Origin: Ichthyophis bannanicus
Taxonomy: Eukaryota > Chordata > Amphibia > Gymnophiona > Ichthyophiidae
Direction: 5' to 3'
DNA: 64,000 bases
Assembly: GCA_033557465.1 (NCBI GenBank)
Contig: CM066032.1
Coordinates: 447,328,270 to 447,392,269 of the forward strand
Made by a program: the position numbers and the translations under genes. The notes under the pieces were generated by a model, which ran no database searches, was not told the DNA's origin, and saw only the letters and a program-made list of their open reading frames with translations. This document shows positions 32,892 through 44,429 of this stretch, one piece after another. Numbering within the stretch: position 1 is the first letter of the stretch; each line of letters begins with the position of its first letter.

Positions 32892-34340
32892 TCAGGGAGT
32901 TATATGGTCACTCCTGGCGGATCCGTGTAATATTCTGGCAGCTGCATTCATTGCGAGTTGCAATGGATTCAATGTACCTTTTGGGAGTCCATGTAGAATC
33001 GAGTTGGCGTAATTGAAATGGGGGATTACTAAGGCCTGGTGGACTGTTCGGAAATCCTTCGGTTCCAGAAGGGGTCTAAGATGCCGGACCGTCCTTATTT
33101 TATGGTATATTGCTTTGACAGTGTTGTTTACGTGGGCTTTCATGTCAAACTGTTGGTCTAAGATGACTCCTAGGTAGTGGATTGTGGGCTTGCTTTGGAG
33201 CTCCGTGGATACCACCTTTAGTGACGCGGGGGGGGGGGGGGTAAATGCTGGTTTCCTGGAAATGAATAGCGCCTCAGTTTTCTTGAAGTTTATTCTGAGG
33301 TTTTGCGTGTGGAGCCACTCGTTCACAGCATCGAAGCAGTTGGTTAGGGGCGAGAAATCCAGATGGTCGGTTGAAAATGGCACATCATTGGCGTATACGA
33401 GGGATGAGATGTTAAATGCATGGGTGAGTACACAGATGACCTGCATATATACATTGAAGAACAGTGCCAAAAGCGAAGATCCCTGTGGTACACCTTGTTC
33501 TTGCAGGAACAGATTGGAGGTCTTGGAGCCAGCGTGTACGTTTTGCCATCTGTCAGTGAGGTATGATCTGCACCAACTTAATACCGTGTCTTGAATCCCC
33601 TTCTCTGCGAGCCGCCTTAGAAGCAGTTCATGGTTCACGGATTCGAAAGTTGTGGCAATGTCCAGGAAAATCAAGGCGTATCCCAGTCTTACGTTGTTCA
33701 GTCCTGAGATTAGTGTGCTGAAGAGAGTGATTAGGAGAGTCTCGACTCCGTGCTGCTCCCTGAATCCATGATGGCTTGGGTCGAGGGGGGCGGTAGTTTC
33801 AATATGCTGTTGGATTTGACGTTGGACAAGTTTTTTGATTATTTTGGCCATTAGAGGAATGCTCGAAATTGGTCTATAAGAATCAACCTTCTGAGGGTCG
33901 AGTTTGCTGTTTTTTAGAAGCGGCCTAATGGAGGTTTGTTTCAAACTTCCTGGGAAATAGCCCGTCGAGAAGGATAGGTCTATGAGTCTGACCAGAAAGG
34001 GGCTGAACTCCTTGCATAGTGTTTTTATCCAGAACGCTGGACAAGGATCATTTGGGGCTGTGGTGGTGTTGATAGTAGCAATGATGTCCTTTAAGTCCCT
34101 CAATGATGGTGTTGAGAAGGTGGCTAGAGGTGTTGGGTGGTGTAGTCTGCACCAGGGTGTAGGTGGTGCAGTCTTGTCGGTCTGTATTGTTTTCGACTGA
34201 AGGTAGTCTGCAAATTCTTGTGGTTGCAGCATGCTCGGTTGGTTGGAGGATGGTTCTTTTGCTAGGGATCTCACTAGGTTGACTAGTTCCTGGGGTTTGT
34301 TCAAAGAGCACTGCAGGCATTCAGCGTGGTACTGCTTCAT
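32892..34340 (-). pseudogene. L2-like reverse transcriptase with altered catalytic box
   Basis: The 482-codon frame has the RT blocks FWIKTLCKEFSPFL, SYRPISSIPLMAKI, FLDIATTFESVNHELLL, GVPQGSSL and LVYANDVPF. In active enzymes the last is YADD, so the first catalytic Asp is Asn here. FESVNH also replaces the usual FDTVNH, losing the other key Asp. The end LDYANSILHGLP-type block (FNYANSILHGLP) is present, and further C-terminal pieces continue in other frames to about 32560. Confidence 0.8.
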
Positions 34341-34421
34341 TCTCTCCGAGATTGCCAGACAGTGTTTTTCCAGGTGAAGGGTATAGGTTTCCAGGACGGT
34401 GGTGGAGCGTGAGTGTCACCA

Positions 34422-35583
34422 TCATCTCTCGAGTGACCAGACATGGCGGAGTGATGTTCGTAATTCAGGGGTGTACCATGGTGCAGCTTTCCTTTTCCTT
34501 GGTGGACTGTCTGCTACTGGTTGGCGGGCGATGGAGCTGAGGCTTTCATTCCAGGCGGAGAGCATATCCTTGAGGTTGGGGTCTATGAGGTCGAACAGTG
34601 TCCGGGTTTTGCTAAGTATCTCTTCCTTGTTGAAGGGCCGGAAGAGTGCTCGTGGCGTTGCACCTGTGTCTACTGTAGCGCGGCTGCTGGTGTGATTCGG
34701 CTGTATGGGCAGCTGGAAACTCAGCAAGCTGTGGTCAGACCATGGCACTGGCATGATGGATAGGTCAATCGTGGAATTTGGGCCTATGCTGTCCGTGGTG
34801 CAAATATGAGGTCCAGTTTGTTGCCCTTTGAGTGGGTGGGTGCGTTGACTACTTGATCATAACCCAGCTCATCAAGTGCGTTGAGGAACGCACTGGAGTG
34901 GGTCTCAGCGAGGGCAGGAAGATTGAAATCTTCCATGATCCAGTTTGGAGTATGCTGGTTCGAGGTTTTGCAGGCTAGGTCTATTATTGTTGAGAGGTCA
35001 TCTGGGGAGGTGGATGGGGATCTGTAGACTAGGTTGACGGAGTTGTGCCTATTGGCTATGGAGATGGTGTCAAGGTGTGTGTGTTGCTGTTGGAGGAGGT
35101 TTGCTGAAATTTAAGCTCTGATCTAGTGAGGGCGAAAGCACCTCCCCCTCTTCGGTCCATTCTGTGGCAGGTGTGGATCGCGAAGTTGTGTGGGATAGGT
35201 TGATTCATGACGACCGTATCGGCGTTGTTCAGCCATGTCTCCATGACTAGTAGGATGTCGAGGTTGTGGTAGGTTATCAGGTCGGTGATGACGGACCATT
35301 TCTTCCAAACTGAATGGGCGTTTATGAGGGCGCACTTCAGGTTGCTATTCTGAGGACCTCCCTCCTGTTGGCTTCTTTTGGTATGCTGGAGTGAGACGTA
35401 GAGTAAGTGAGGGTGAAGGGGGGCTTTGGTTTCTGCTGCTTCTTGACGGGAAGTGCCTGACCATCTTCTCCCGGAACTCCATAGGACTGGTATTTGGTTG
35501 TGGGTGGTGGTAAAGGAGAGGGTGCAGGGGAGTATGCTGGCAAGGAGGTAACAGCTGGACAGGACTATGGGGGAGGGTGCCAT
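34422..35583 (-). pseudogene. L2-like endonuclease domain, frameshifted
   Basis: The 5' piece (35583-35056) has LINAHSVWKK, METWLN and MDRRGGG. The middle (about 35050-34760, another frame) reads VYRSPSTSPDDL, MEDFNLP (Gly to Glu in GDFN) and APTH. The 3' piece (34754-34422) has WSDHSLLSF. These are the ordered APE endonuclease motifs of L2-type LINEs. At least two frameshifts separate them. Confidence 0.75.
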
Positions 35584-35659
35584 GTTGGGGAGTGGGTTAC
35601 CTCATGCACTCAGTGAGTTGTGACTGCAAGTCTCCTGGGTGAGTCTGTGCGGCCGCTTC

Positions 35660-36040
35660 TGGAACTTACAGTGTAGCACTTCTAGATGAGACTACTATAA
35701 GAATCACTTCAAGGCCTTCTGGATGATAGATCGAGATAGCAAGACGTCAGAACTACAACTTCTAGATGACAATCTATAAAAACACAGGTAACACAAAGTA
35801 GCCTTTCAGGAGTCTAGACAGTCTTGCAGGCATCTAGACAGGGACAGAGTAGCGTTCCTGGCCACCTAGGTAGACACAAAGTAACCATCCTGGTAATCTA
35901 GACAACAGTCAATTAAACATTCCTGGCACTCTAGGTGGGAACAAGGTAACATTCCTGGTAATCTAGGTAGCAACCAGTTAATATTTCTGGCAGTCTGGCC
36001 GAGACAAAATATCAGTCCTGGCAAGACAATCTACAGGCGG
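35660..36040. repeat. Degenerate ~40-bp minisatellite in L2-like 5' region
   Basis: About eight loose units share ..cctggca.tctaggtag.aacaaagtaacatt... (for example at 35850, 35890, 35930, 35965, 36010). The unit length varies. The array lies upstream of the minus-strand endonuclease frame. Confidence 0.6.
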
Positions 36041-36590
36041 TTCGGTGGAGTGCTATCCTTGTAGTTAATTCTAGGTTAGTTAACCTGTAGCAATCGAGTC
36101 AAAATTCTAGTTACCAGTTTTCAGGTGGTCTCCAGTGGATTGGGTGAGGTCTGGGCACATCAGTTAGTGGTCTGCTGTTAGCCTAGTAGTTGCATTCTTG
36201 CCTACTGCTTCCTTACAATATTTGAGAGCGTCCAGTGTGGTATGCTGGGGTTGTTCCGCCTCTTGGGCAGGTTTCTAAGTTAGGCAGCCCAATGCTTAAT
36301 GGAGACTGCTACTAACTTTGGCTGTGGATCTGTGTCCTGTCGTTGGTAGGCTTGCCGTCTGTACAATGGCGCATGCTGGGTGATCGTCCTCGAGGATCGG
36401 GCTCCCGCCTAAGGGCCATGCCAAAGGGCCCTCAGGCACGGGCCTGCCAGGTGGGAGCGTCTGATGGTGCTTTCTTTTAAATGTTGGCCGACTGTCCCGA
36501 TTGGGCAGCTCGGCTCAGGAGGAGGGGTGGAGCGTCGGTCCTGGCAGCTCGATCCCTCCTGGCCCAATGGTGCTTTCTTTTAAATTCAGA

Positions 36591-37269
36591 GGTCACTGTA
36601 AACTGAAAGGTTAAGAAAAAAAATATTCTATGGGCAACCACCAATAATGTAAAATTAGAAGTGCTTCAGTTTTCTAGAATTTTTAAATATATTATGTTAA
36701 TTGTATTGTGACTATGTTCATCTTCCTCTCGTCTTGAAGACACTTGACATAACTGAAATGTGAATCAGAATTGCTGATGGTAGGATTTCTCAGTCAAAAG
36801 ATGACACAAATTTATATTCATTTTAGGCTTCATGGACAAGCTCGAGTATGGTTGACATTTTTTAATTTTATTGTTATGACTTTATTTGACCTGAACTCAA
36901 TTTTATTTTTCAAAATGTTTGATTGGTAAGACAAGAAATCTTCCAAGAAGATGAGCAGAATATAGCTTCAAATATATCAGCAGAGCAGCTGATTATATTA
37001 AGAATCAAAATGAAAATATGAAATCCTTGATAATACTAAGATTCAGCTGTGTGGGGTTTTTTCTTATTAACATTTAAATTTACCTCTGCTATGTAGGTGC
37101 TATACTCATAGAAGAGACTATTCATACATAGATTGTAAGCCCTGCAGAGACAGGGAAATACCTACTGTACCTGGAAAGGCATGAACTAGATACTTAGAAA
37201 TAAATACATATATTTTTTCCTAGAGTTGTCAGAGGTAACAAATGGTCCTTTCACACAGTAACGACAGCA
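36591..37269. other. No recognised gene
   Basis: AT-rich sequence without a frame of interest. Confidence 0.6.
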
Positions 37270-37522
37270 GAAAAATAAAGCTAACGTCCCTCTTGGTCAG
37301 TTTCAATGCCAAAAGGGCATTTGACTGGATGGAATGGAAATATCTCATTCAACTTTTACCCGTACCATGCATGGATTAGGCGGTCAATTTCCATGCATGT
37401 TACGGCTCTTGTATGCACACCCAGTGGCAGCTGTGGTGGCTAATGGAGTACTCTTAGGGGATATCAATCTTGGTAACAGACCAGATTCACAATCAAGGGT
37501 GAAGGACAAAACAGTAGTTTAA
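37270..37522 (+). pseudogene. L1-like reverse transcriptase fragment
   Basis: Two frames together give SFNAKRAFDWMEWKYLI and LRLLYAHPVAAVVANGVL. They match the order of the L1-type RT blocks in which an acidic D-A-E-K-A-F-D-x-V-x-W motif is followed by LLY..P.A.V..NG. The first Asp is Asn here. A stop and shift separate them. Only about 80 codons remain. Confidence 0.6.
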
Positions 37523-38489
37523 ATTTGAGATATGCATCGCATTTTTAGAGAAAGGTACCTGTGTATTCGTTGGACATTTAGTGAAACACAAAAAAAAATT
37601 GCATTTGAAAATGGATTGTTATTTTGGAAAGCTCGTGCCTCCATAAACTGTTTGATATATAAGGTGCCACCAGCCTCTTTGGCAGTTATACAGAAAAACA
37701 GTTGAATCTGCAAAACTCTGAAACATGTCTATAATAGCATCAGTCGCCAATGCTTCGAACTTAGCTACTGACCACTAGTATATAAAAGATGTGCAGCCAA
37801 TCTTGAAATCTTCAAATGATGTTCTAGAAATGTGATATAGAAATCAATCCATAAAATCATTCAAAATGAAAATATATGGATTTAGAAAGGTCAGATATAT
37901 AAGAATATTATACATTGGTGTGGTATTATACATTGGTATGCCTCTGAAATGATGTTTTAGATTTTTTTGTCTATTTCATTTTTGGTATAACAAAAACTAC
38001 AGAAGCACAGATTCCTAGCTATGTAATAAAAATATTGATTTTAGGCTACAAGTAAATTATTAAAAACAAAATGAAGCCATGGTACAGAGCAAAAGAAAGC
38101 TTAGAAAGTGAGATGCTGATAGCATAAAAATATCCTTAATATAGGAGAAACAAGATTCATAGAAATAACATACTGCACACTTACAATATGGCTACATTCC
38201 AAAGTCAATATTCAGTCCAAAGAATGTCAAATGGAAATGCTCAAATAGGATAAAGTTAAAACACATGCCTCATGATCTAAATATGAGGAATGGAAAACAG
38301 AAGAGATATGATAAAGACCTGAAAGGTATTAATAATGCACAAGATCAAAACCTCTTTCAATGTAAAAGTAGTCCTAAAAAAAAGAGAACACTGACATTTA
38401 TTTAGACAGTTTTGTATACCACCTTATCCTTCAATCAAAGTGGTCACAACACAATTGGGGATACATTTAACATGAGGGGAGACACATAT
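37523..38489. other. No recognised gene
   Basis: AT-rich DNA. The first part may continue the L1-like remnant, but no motif could be placed. Confidence 0.55.
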
Positions 38490-38902
38490 GCTAATACTTA
38501 CTGGAACGGATAAACGTGGATCAATTGTTTACGCTATCAGAGTATAGAAAGACTAGGGGACATGTAATGAAGCTACTGGGTAAACTATTTAAGACAAATA
38601 AGAGAAAATATTTTTTCACTCAACGTGTAATCAAACTCTGGAATCTGTTACCGGAGGATGTAGTAAGGGCTGTTAGTATAGCTGGGTTTAAAAAGGTTTG
38701 GACAAGTTCCTGGAGGAAAGGTCCATAAACCACTATTAAAAAGGGACCCAGGATATCAATGCTTGACCCAGTACAAGCATTATGGAACCTGTCTTTTGGG
38801 GATATTGCTAGGTACGTATAACCTAGATTGGCCACTGTTGGAAACAGGATACTGGGCTTGATGGACCTCGGTATGACCCAGTATGGCATGTCTTATGTTC
38901 TT
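38490..38902 (+). repeat. CR1 LINE 3' end
   Basis: It starts in the RT end (gaacggataaacgtggatc; the frame at 38516 reads RKTRGHVMKLLGKLF, RKYFFTQRVIKLWNLLPEDVV) and runs to the complete tail ending tatggcatgtcttatgttctta at 38902. Tail and coding part match the longer CR1 at 60540-60936. Confidence 0.8.
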
Positions 38903-39045
38903 AACATGGGCAATGGAGGGTTAAGTGGCTTGTCCAAGACCACAAGGAGTACCTGTGGGACTAGAAACCCCAGTCCTTCTGGCCCAAGGTTGCTGTCCTC
39001 TAGTGGGATTTGAACCCCTGACCTTCCAGCCTGACATGATGCTTC
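38903..39045 (-). repeat. tRNA-derived SINE, fragment
   Basis: It directly abuts the CR1 tail. It carries the minus-strand core cttggacaagccacttaaccct and the B-box GGTTCAAATCC (about 39007-39017). The L2-like 3' tail and the A-box end are absent. Confidence 0.7.
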
Positions 39046-39464
39046 AAGGGAATATACTCGAGAGCAACTGTGTGGAAAGGGTGAGTGATGTGTGGAATAC
39101 TCTCCGAGCATACAGTGAAGGCTAAAACAGTCAATGACTTCACAAAAGTGTATTTCATGAGAAAAATAGTGTAAAGTGTCCATAAAATCACAAACATGCC
39201 AAATTTCAGAGTTTTGCAGTTCTTTACATATATTTTTAGAATATCTATTTCATTGCCAGAAAAGAAATATGTCAGAAACAAAAATGAATAAAAAAGGAAA
39301 AGAAAAACCTGAAATCTCTCACAACCTTTAGAATCTGAAAACCACAAAATAATGGGGGGAGGGGGAGGGGGATACAAAAGCAAATACAAAGAGAAGAGAA
39401 AACTAGTAGGAAAATAATAGCCCATGAGTACCCCCAAAAATAAAAAATAACTCCTACTGATTCA
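39046..39464. other. No recognised gene
   Basis: AT-rich stretch. The minus-strand frame of 145 codons (39000-39437) is Phe/Leu-rich and matches no family that I know. Confidence 0.55.
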
Positions 39465-40078
39465 AAATGAGTGAACAATTCTGGTCGCTGTATTTTAGAA
39501 AGGATATAGCGTTACTAGAAAAAGTACAGAGAAGAGCCACCAAAATAGTAAAGGAGATGGAAGAACATACCTATGAGGAGAGACTTTAATGGTTAGGGCA
39601 CTTCAACCTAGAAAAGAGAAGGCTGAGGGGAGTTATGATAGAGGTGCATAAATTAATGAATGGAGTGGAACAGGTAAGCATAGATCAATTGTTTACACCA
39701 TCAAAATATAGAAAAACTAGGGAACATGCAATGAAGCTACAGTATAATCGCTTAAGACTAATAAGAGAAAATATTTTTTCACTCAACGAGTAATCAAACT
39801 CTGGAATTTGTTACCGGAGTATGTAATAAAAGCTGTTATTGTAGCTGGGTTTAAAAAAGATTAGAAGTTCCTGGAGGAAAAGTCCGTAAAGCATTATTAA
39901 AGAGGACCTGGGAAATCAACTGCTTGCCCCAATATAAGCATTGTTGAACCTTTGTGTCTTTTTGGGAACCTGTTAGGTACTTGTGTCCTGGATTGGCCAC
40001 TGTTGGAAACTTGATATTGGGCTTGATGGACCTTGGTATGACCCAATATGGCATATCTTATGTTCTTATGTTCCCCCA
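39465..40078 (+). repeat. CR1 LINE 3' end, second copy
   Basis: It begins aacaattctggtcgctgtattttag and runs through gaagagccaccaaaatagtaaagg to the tail ccactgttggaaacttgatattggg...atggcatatcttatgttctta. The coding frame is broken. It lies just to the right of the copy at 38490 but is an independent insertion. Confidence 0.75.
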
Positions 40079-40231
40079 ACCAGAGTCATGCCACATTTGA
40101 AACTTGTTGTTCTCTTGACAGCAACAATTTCTTCAACTGCTCAGGGTCTATAAAATACATTCCTGTCTAAGTGGATGTGAAAAGAACAACAGGAGTGACA
40201 TGAAAAACTGGTAAACTTTATTAAAAGTCTT

Positions 40232-40267
40232 GACACGGCCGTGTTTCGGCAAGTGCCTTCTTCAGGG
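40232..40267 (-). ncRNA. Hammerhead-ribozyme-like motif, copy 1
   Basis: On the minus strand the order is CTGAAGA, a small stem ggc-actt-gcc, GAAAC, then the palindrome CACGGCCGTG and TC. This resembles a hammerhead core (CTGANGA, stem II, GAAA, stem III, NUH), with an extra A before stem II. A tttaataaag poly(A)-type signal follows downstream on that strand. Hammerheads occur in Penelope-like retroelements, but no such coding region was found here. Confidence 0.35.
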
Positions 40268-40489
40268 GAATAGCCTTAAAATACACACAAAACTAAAATT
40301 AGTACACATAAAAACATGATAAACAAATACACAGGACAAATAAAATAATAGCATGCCAGCAAGATTCTACTAAAGATCATTTAGCAGAGACTGCAACTAT
40401 ACCTGGAATGAGAACTGTCTGAAGTGCAAGTAGAGTTCAGGAAAGGATGAGGAAAGAGAGACATCACTGCGGATGTGAGCTGAACACAA

Positions 40490-40580
40490 GATCATTGAAA
40501 AGACAAAAGAATACCAAAACGATATCTATATGAGTTTTATTGACTACAGCAAGGCTTTTGACTGTGTAAACCACGAGAAA
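40490..40580 (+). pseudogene. RTE-like RT remnant, left part
   Basis: The frame at 40521 reads IYMSFIDYSKAFDCVNHEK, an RT block A with its Asp intact, and is cut exactly after the Lys by the DIRS-like element. The downstream part continues at 46415. Family choice (RTE rather than another LINE clade) is tentative. Confidence 0.6.
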
Positions 40581-41429
40581 GCATAGTTACTCACCTGTAA
40601 CTACTTGGGGAGAAGCAGGAATCAGTCTTCACATATGGGTATTGTCGGTACCAACGGAGCCTGCACAGGAATGCTCCACAGCGTCCAATAGGAAAGCTTT
40701 TGAGAGCACTCCATTCGCCTGCGCATCTGCTTTCCCATCTTCCCAACTCCTCTCCTCAGTTGAGTTTGTAGCTGAGAAAAGAGGAAAATAATACCCAGCA
40801 ACTCCTAGGGAGGAGGATGGGCTGTGAAGACTGATTCCTGCTGTTCCCAGAGATCACCTGTTACAGGTAATTATGCTATTTCCAGGAATAAGGAGGAATG
40901 CAGTCTTCACATATGGGACTCACTAGCTCCTAGGCACCAGAATGAAAAGACATCTTTGAGGCTAAGGAACGGATCCAAGAAAGTATGGGCACAAAGTGGC
41001 CACAGCAGACTTGAGTGCAGCAAGCAGGAACATGGAGCAATAAGTCAGGTGCCAAACAAGAGTAATGGTAAGAGTTGTGATTAAGTCCGAAAGAGATGCT
41101 GAAGAACAGCCTGGCCAAAGACAGTATCCTGACGAGAGTCACTGTAAAGGCAGTAAGTGAGCAGCGAAGGTGTGAACAGAGGACCAGGTAGCTGCCCGGC
41201 AGATCTCCTGTATGGAGACAGAACAGAGGTTGGCGACCGAGGTAACATGATGCTCGAGAGAGTCTTGCTTGAGCATAGACAAAGGAAATGCAGTCGGCAA
41301 GCCAACTGGATAGGGTGTGTTTCGACATGGGAAGACCTAAATGACTTGAGTCGAAGGAAATAAATAATTGAGAGGATTTCCTAAAATTTTTGGTGCTGTC
41401 CAAGTAATAAGCAAGCGCGCGCTTTCAAT

Positions 41430-42270
41430 CTAAGGTATGCAATGCTGCCTCAGCTCTTGAGGCATGCAGCCGATAGCATGACAGATTGGTTGAAATGAAA
41501 AGTTGAGAATACTTTTGGAAGGAGATGAGTACAGAGAACCACCTTGTCATGGTAGAATTGAGTGTAGGGGGGATCCACCACCAAAGCTTGTAATTAACTA
41601 ATGTGATGAGCTGAGGTAAGGGCAATAAGGGAATATGTGTTTTAGAGAAGTGGTAGCCAGAGGCTCAAAAGGGGCTTTTAAAAGTTGTGCTAGGATGACG
41701 ATGAGGTCCCAAGCCACCGGTGGTGTTTTGATCATTGGCTTGGAAAGCAGAAGACTTGCCTGAATCGTTGCACCACGGGGTGCGAGGAAATAAGATGCCT
41801 ATCCACTGGGTTGTGATAGGCAGCAATACCACTGAGATGAACTTGAGTCCTGTGGAAGACAAGTGGTGAAGATATTGTAGAAGATGCTCCACTGGGCAAT
41901 TAAAAGGGTTAAATTGTTGTGGGGTGCACCAGAAAGTGAACCGCTGCCATTTCAAGGCATAAGAATGTCCGGTAGACGGCTTGTGGGAAGCAGTCAAGAT
42001 GTCCCTGACTGGTAGAGGGAGGTCAAGGTCATCAAGATCATGCCTTCAGTAGCCATGCCGTGAGATGAAGAGCTTGTGGATTGGGATTGCGGAGTTGCCT
42101 CTGAGGAGAGGAGATTGTGGCATGACCCAAATTGAGGGGTGGAGCCTGTGCCAGACGAAGCAGCAGAGGAAAACATGGCTGACAGAGCCAATAAGGGGCT
42201 ATTAGAATCATGGAACCCTTGTCGGCGGGAATGCATAAAGCAGGCCTGTGCCCCAACTAAGGAGAAAGGC
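41430..42270 (-). pseudogene. DIRS-like tyrosine recombinase remnant
   Basis: The minus-strand frame 41997-41665 contains HSYALKWQRFTFWC, a core-binding helix typical of DIRS recombinases. The catalytic Arg-His-Arg-Tyr residues could not be placed because the 3' part (to about 41430) is scrambled by indels. Confidence 0.5.
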
Positions 42271-42800
42271 ATCCACTACCAGACTTTGTCTGGAGGGAAT
42301 CCTTGAGCAAAAATGCGGAAGACGTGAATTCTTTGGGGAGGCAAACAGATCTATTCTGGGGGTCCCCCAGATTTTGAAGATCCAAGATGCCATGTCCTGA
42401 TACAGTGTCCACTCATGTGGACGTAGGATCCAGCTGAGTCTGTCTGCAAGGACACTGAGTTCACCTGGGAGATACACCACTCAGAGGTGGATGCGGTGTG
42501 TAATGGTTAAAGACCAAAGGCGAAGGGCTTTGTGGCAGAAGGGATAAGAACCCGTTCCTCCCTGCTTGTTCACATAGAACATGGTTACTTCTTGGTTGTC
42601 TGAACTAAGACATGTTTGCCTTGAAAGTTGGGGTTGAAAAACCCGAAGGGCATTGGTGAGAGCACAAAGCTCTAGGAGACTGATCTGCATTTGAGACTCC
42701 TGTGCCGTCCACTGCCCCTGCATAGTGAAACAGTCCAGATGTGCTCCCCATCCTGGCTTGGAAGCACCTGTCGTTAGGATGCATTGAGGTGGAGGCATCT
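42208..42800 (-). pseudogene. DIRS-like RNase H remnant
   Basis: On the minus strand the frame reads TTGASKPGWGAHLD, where family members have TTDAS (first Asp is Gly here). FQ...SLLELCALTNAL follows, then SSDNQEVTMFYVNKQGG, and then ELSVLADRLSW, which carries the last acidic position. The order is typical for DIRS pol. In-frame breaks occur near 42480. Confidence 0.75.
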
Positions 42801-43046
42801 GAAAAGGTGACCCTCCTGGAAGATTCTGGGGGGAGCACCACCAGTGAAATGAGTTAACAAGAGGAGGAGTGATGCAAATCTTGTTTTAGAGACGCCCGAG
42901 TCCACTGGCATGATAGGGTCCATTAGGCTTGTTTCATCTGTAGGCGGGTATATAGGACGACGTGGATTGTGGAGGCAATGTGTCCCAGAATATGCAGCAT
43001 GTCTTGAGCTGTCACAGCAATTTGACCTCATATTGTGAGGGCCAGC

Positions 43047-43690
43047 TCAATAAGATGAGCAGAGAGGTTCTGAGGAAGGAAAGCTCATCCCTGACGAGAG
43101 TCTAAAATTGCTCTGATGTACTCGAGTTGCTGGAATGGAATGAGGTGAGACTTTGGAAAGTTTAGCACAAAGCCTAGACTTTGGAGCACCATGATGGTGC
43201 GAGAAAGTGACAGTTTTATGTCCTCTAGGGATTCTCCCTTTATCAGCCAGTCGTCTAAGTAGGGGAAGACAAAGACGCCCAAAGTACGCAGGTATGCTGT
43301 GACCACTGCCATGCATTTGGGAATACTCTTGGTACGGATGCTAGCCCGAAAAGGAGCACCCGATACTGGTAATGGATTTGCTGAACTTGAAAGCACAAAT
43401 ACTGTCTGTGGAGAGGGTGATTCAGCAAATGGGTGTAAGCCTCCTTGAGGTCTAGAGAACATAGCCAATCGAACCTCTGAAGGTACGAGCAGAAGGGTGC
43501 CGAACCAGGAATTTGTTGAGATCTCTCAGATCTAGAATTGGTCTGAAGCCTCCTGTTTTCTTGGGGAGAAGAAAGTAAGGCAAGTAGAAGCCTTTGCCTT
43601 CCTGGGTAGGGGGGGGGGGCGACGACTCTTACTATTGCCCCTAGGGCTAGTAGTGTGGCCACCTCTGAAGACAGGAGATTGGCTTGCAAA
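43047..43690 (-). pseudogene. DIRS-like reverse transcriptase remnant
   Basis: The minus-strand pieces are 43689-43255 (LCSLDLKEAYTHLLNHPLHRQYLCF, VLLFGLASVPRVF) and 43468-43085 (catalytic FPYLDDWLIKGES). Both catalytic Asp residues survive. Frame changes separate the parts. The stretch 43610 has a G run that breaks the frame. Confidence 0.8.
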
Positions 43691-43811
43691 GGATTTGCAG
43701 GATGATCTCTTGTGGACCGGTTGGAGGCAAGCTTTGGAAGTGAAGCAGACAGCCCCCTTGGACGATTCTGAGAGTCCGTTTCTCTGATATAAATGAGATG
43801 TCACCTGTGGA

Positions 43812-44085
43812 CATATTTATTTATTTAACATGTTTTTTATTTTTTATACTGCCTTTATGCTAAGGAAGTTTACATGGAACAACAAACACAAATAATAATT
43901 AGAGATTACATTTAACTAAGGAAAGCAAACTTGGAGTTAACAAAACGGGTATTTTATAGATGTTCTCAGAGCGTGATTGGGGTTATGGTGTGTTTAGTGA
44001 AGTGATATCACTGAACCAAAATGTTTAATAAACAGATGTGTTTTTAATAGTTTCTTAAAGTCTTGAGCTGAAAAGACATAGTAGG
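43812..44085 (-). repeat. L2-like LINE 3' fragment inside DIRS-like copy 1
   Basis: It begins with (attt)n and a ttatactgcctttatgc...gtttacat tail on the plus strand. On the minus strand it ends with codons FKKLLKTHLFIKHF of an L2-like RT C-terminus. The insertion sits between Gag and RT of the DIRS-like element. Confidence 0.6.
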
Positions 44086-44429
44086 CAGGCCGAAAGCCTG
44101 CCTGCTATGTGCAAGGGCTGGGGTTCTTGCAGAGGTAGAGTAGCAATGATCTCTAGGAAGGAGTCAAAAACCAGGTGCTGGCTGGGGCTGAGCAGCTCGC
44201 TAAGGTTTAGAGCCCTTGGTCTTCTTAGGTTGACGAGGACCCATAGGTCTTTGCTGCTGCTGCTGAGGTTGATAGGAAGCAGAGGGATTGTATGAAGAAT
44301 AATATCTCTTCTTCTTAGTATAGAAAGACTTACTGGAAATAGTTTATCCCCCTGAGGGGTCTGAAGTCTTTCTTGAGAGACGTTTGAGGGCAAGATCATC
44401 TTCCTCAAGCTCTCCTGTTTATTCTCTCT

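Larger units (their letters stand above)
32060..36590 (-). mobile_element. L2-like LINE, long copy
   Basis: On the minus strand it has a GC-rich 5' region (36590-35590), an endonuclease (35583-34755), RT (about 34754-32560) and a 3' end with the L2-like gtaaaccgagct...ggtataaaaa and A/T-rich simple tail near 32060-32150. The 5' part contains a degenerate 40-bp repeat and a duplicated gatggtgctttcttttaaat (36459 and 36563). No clear target duplication was found. Coding frames are broken. Confidence 0.75.
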
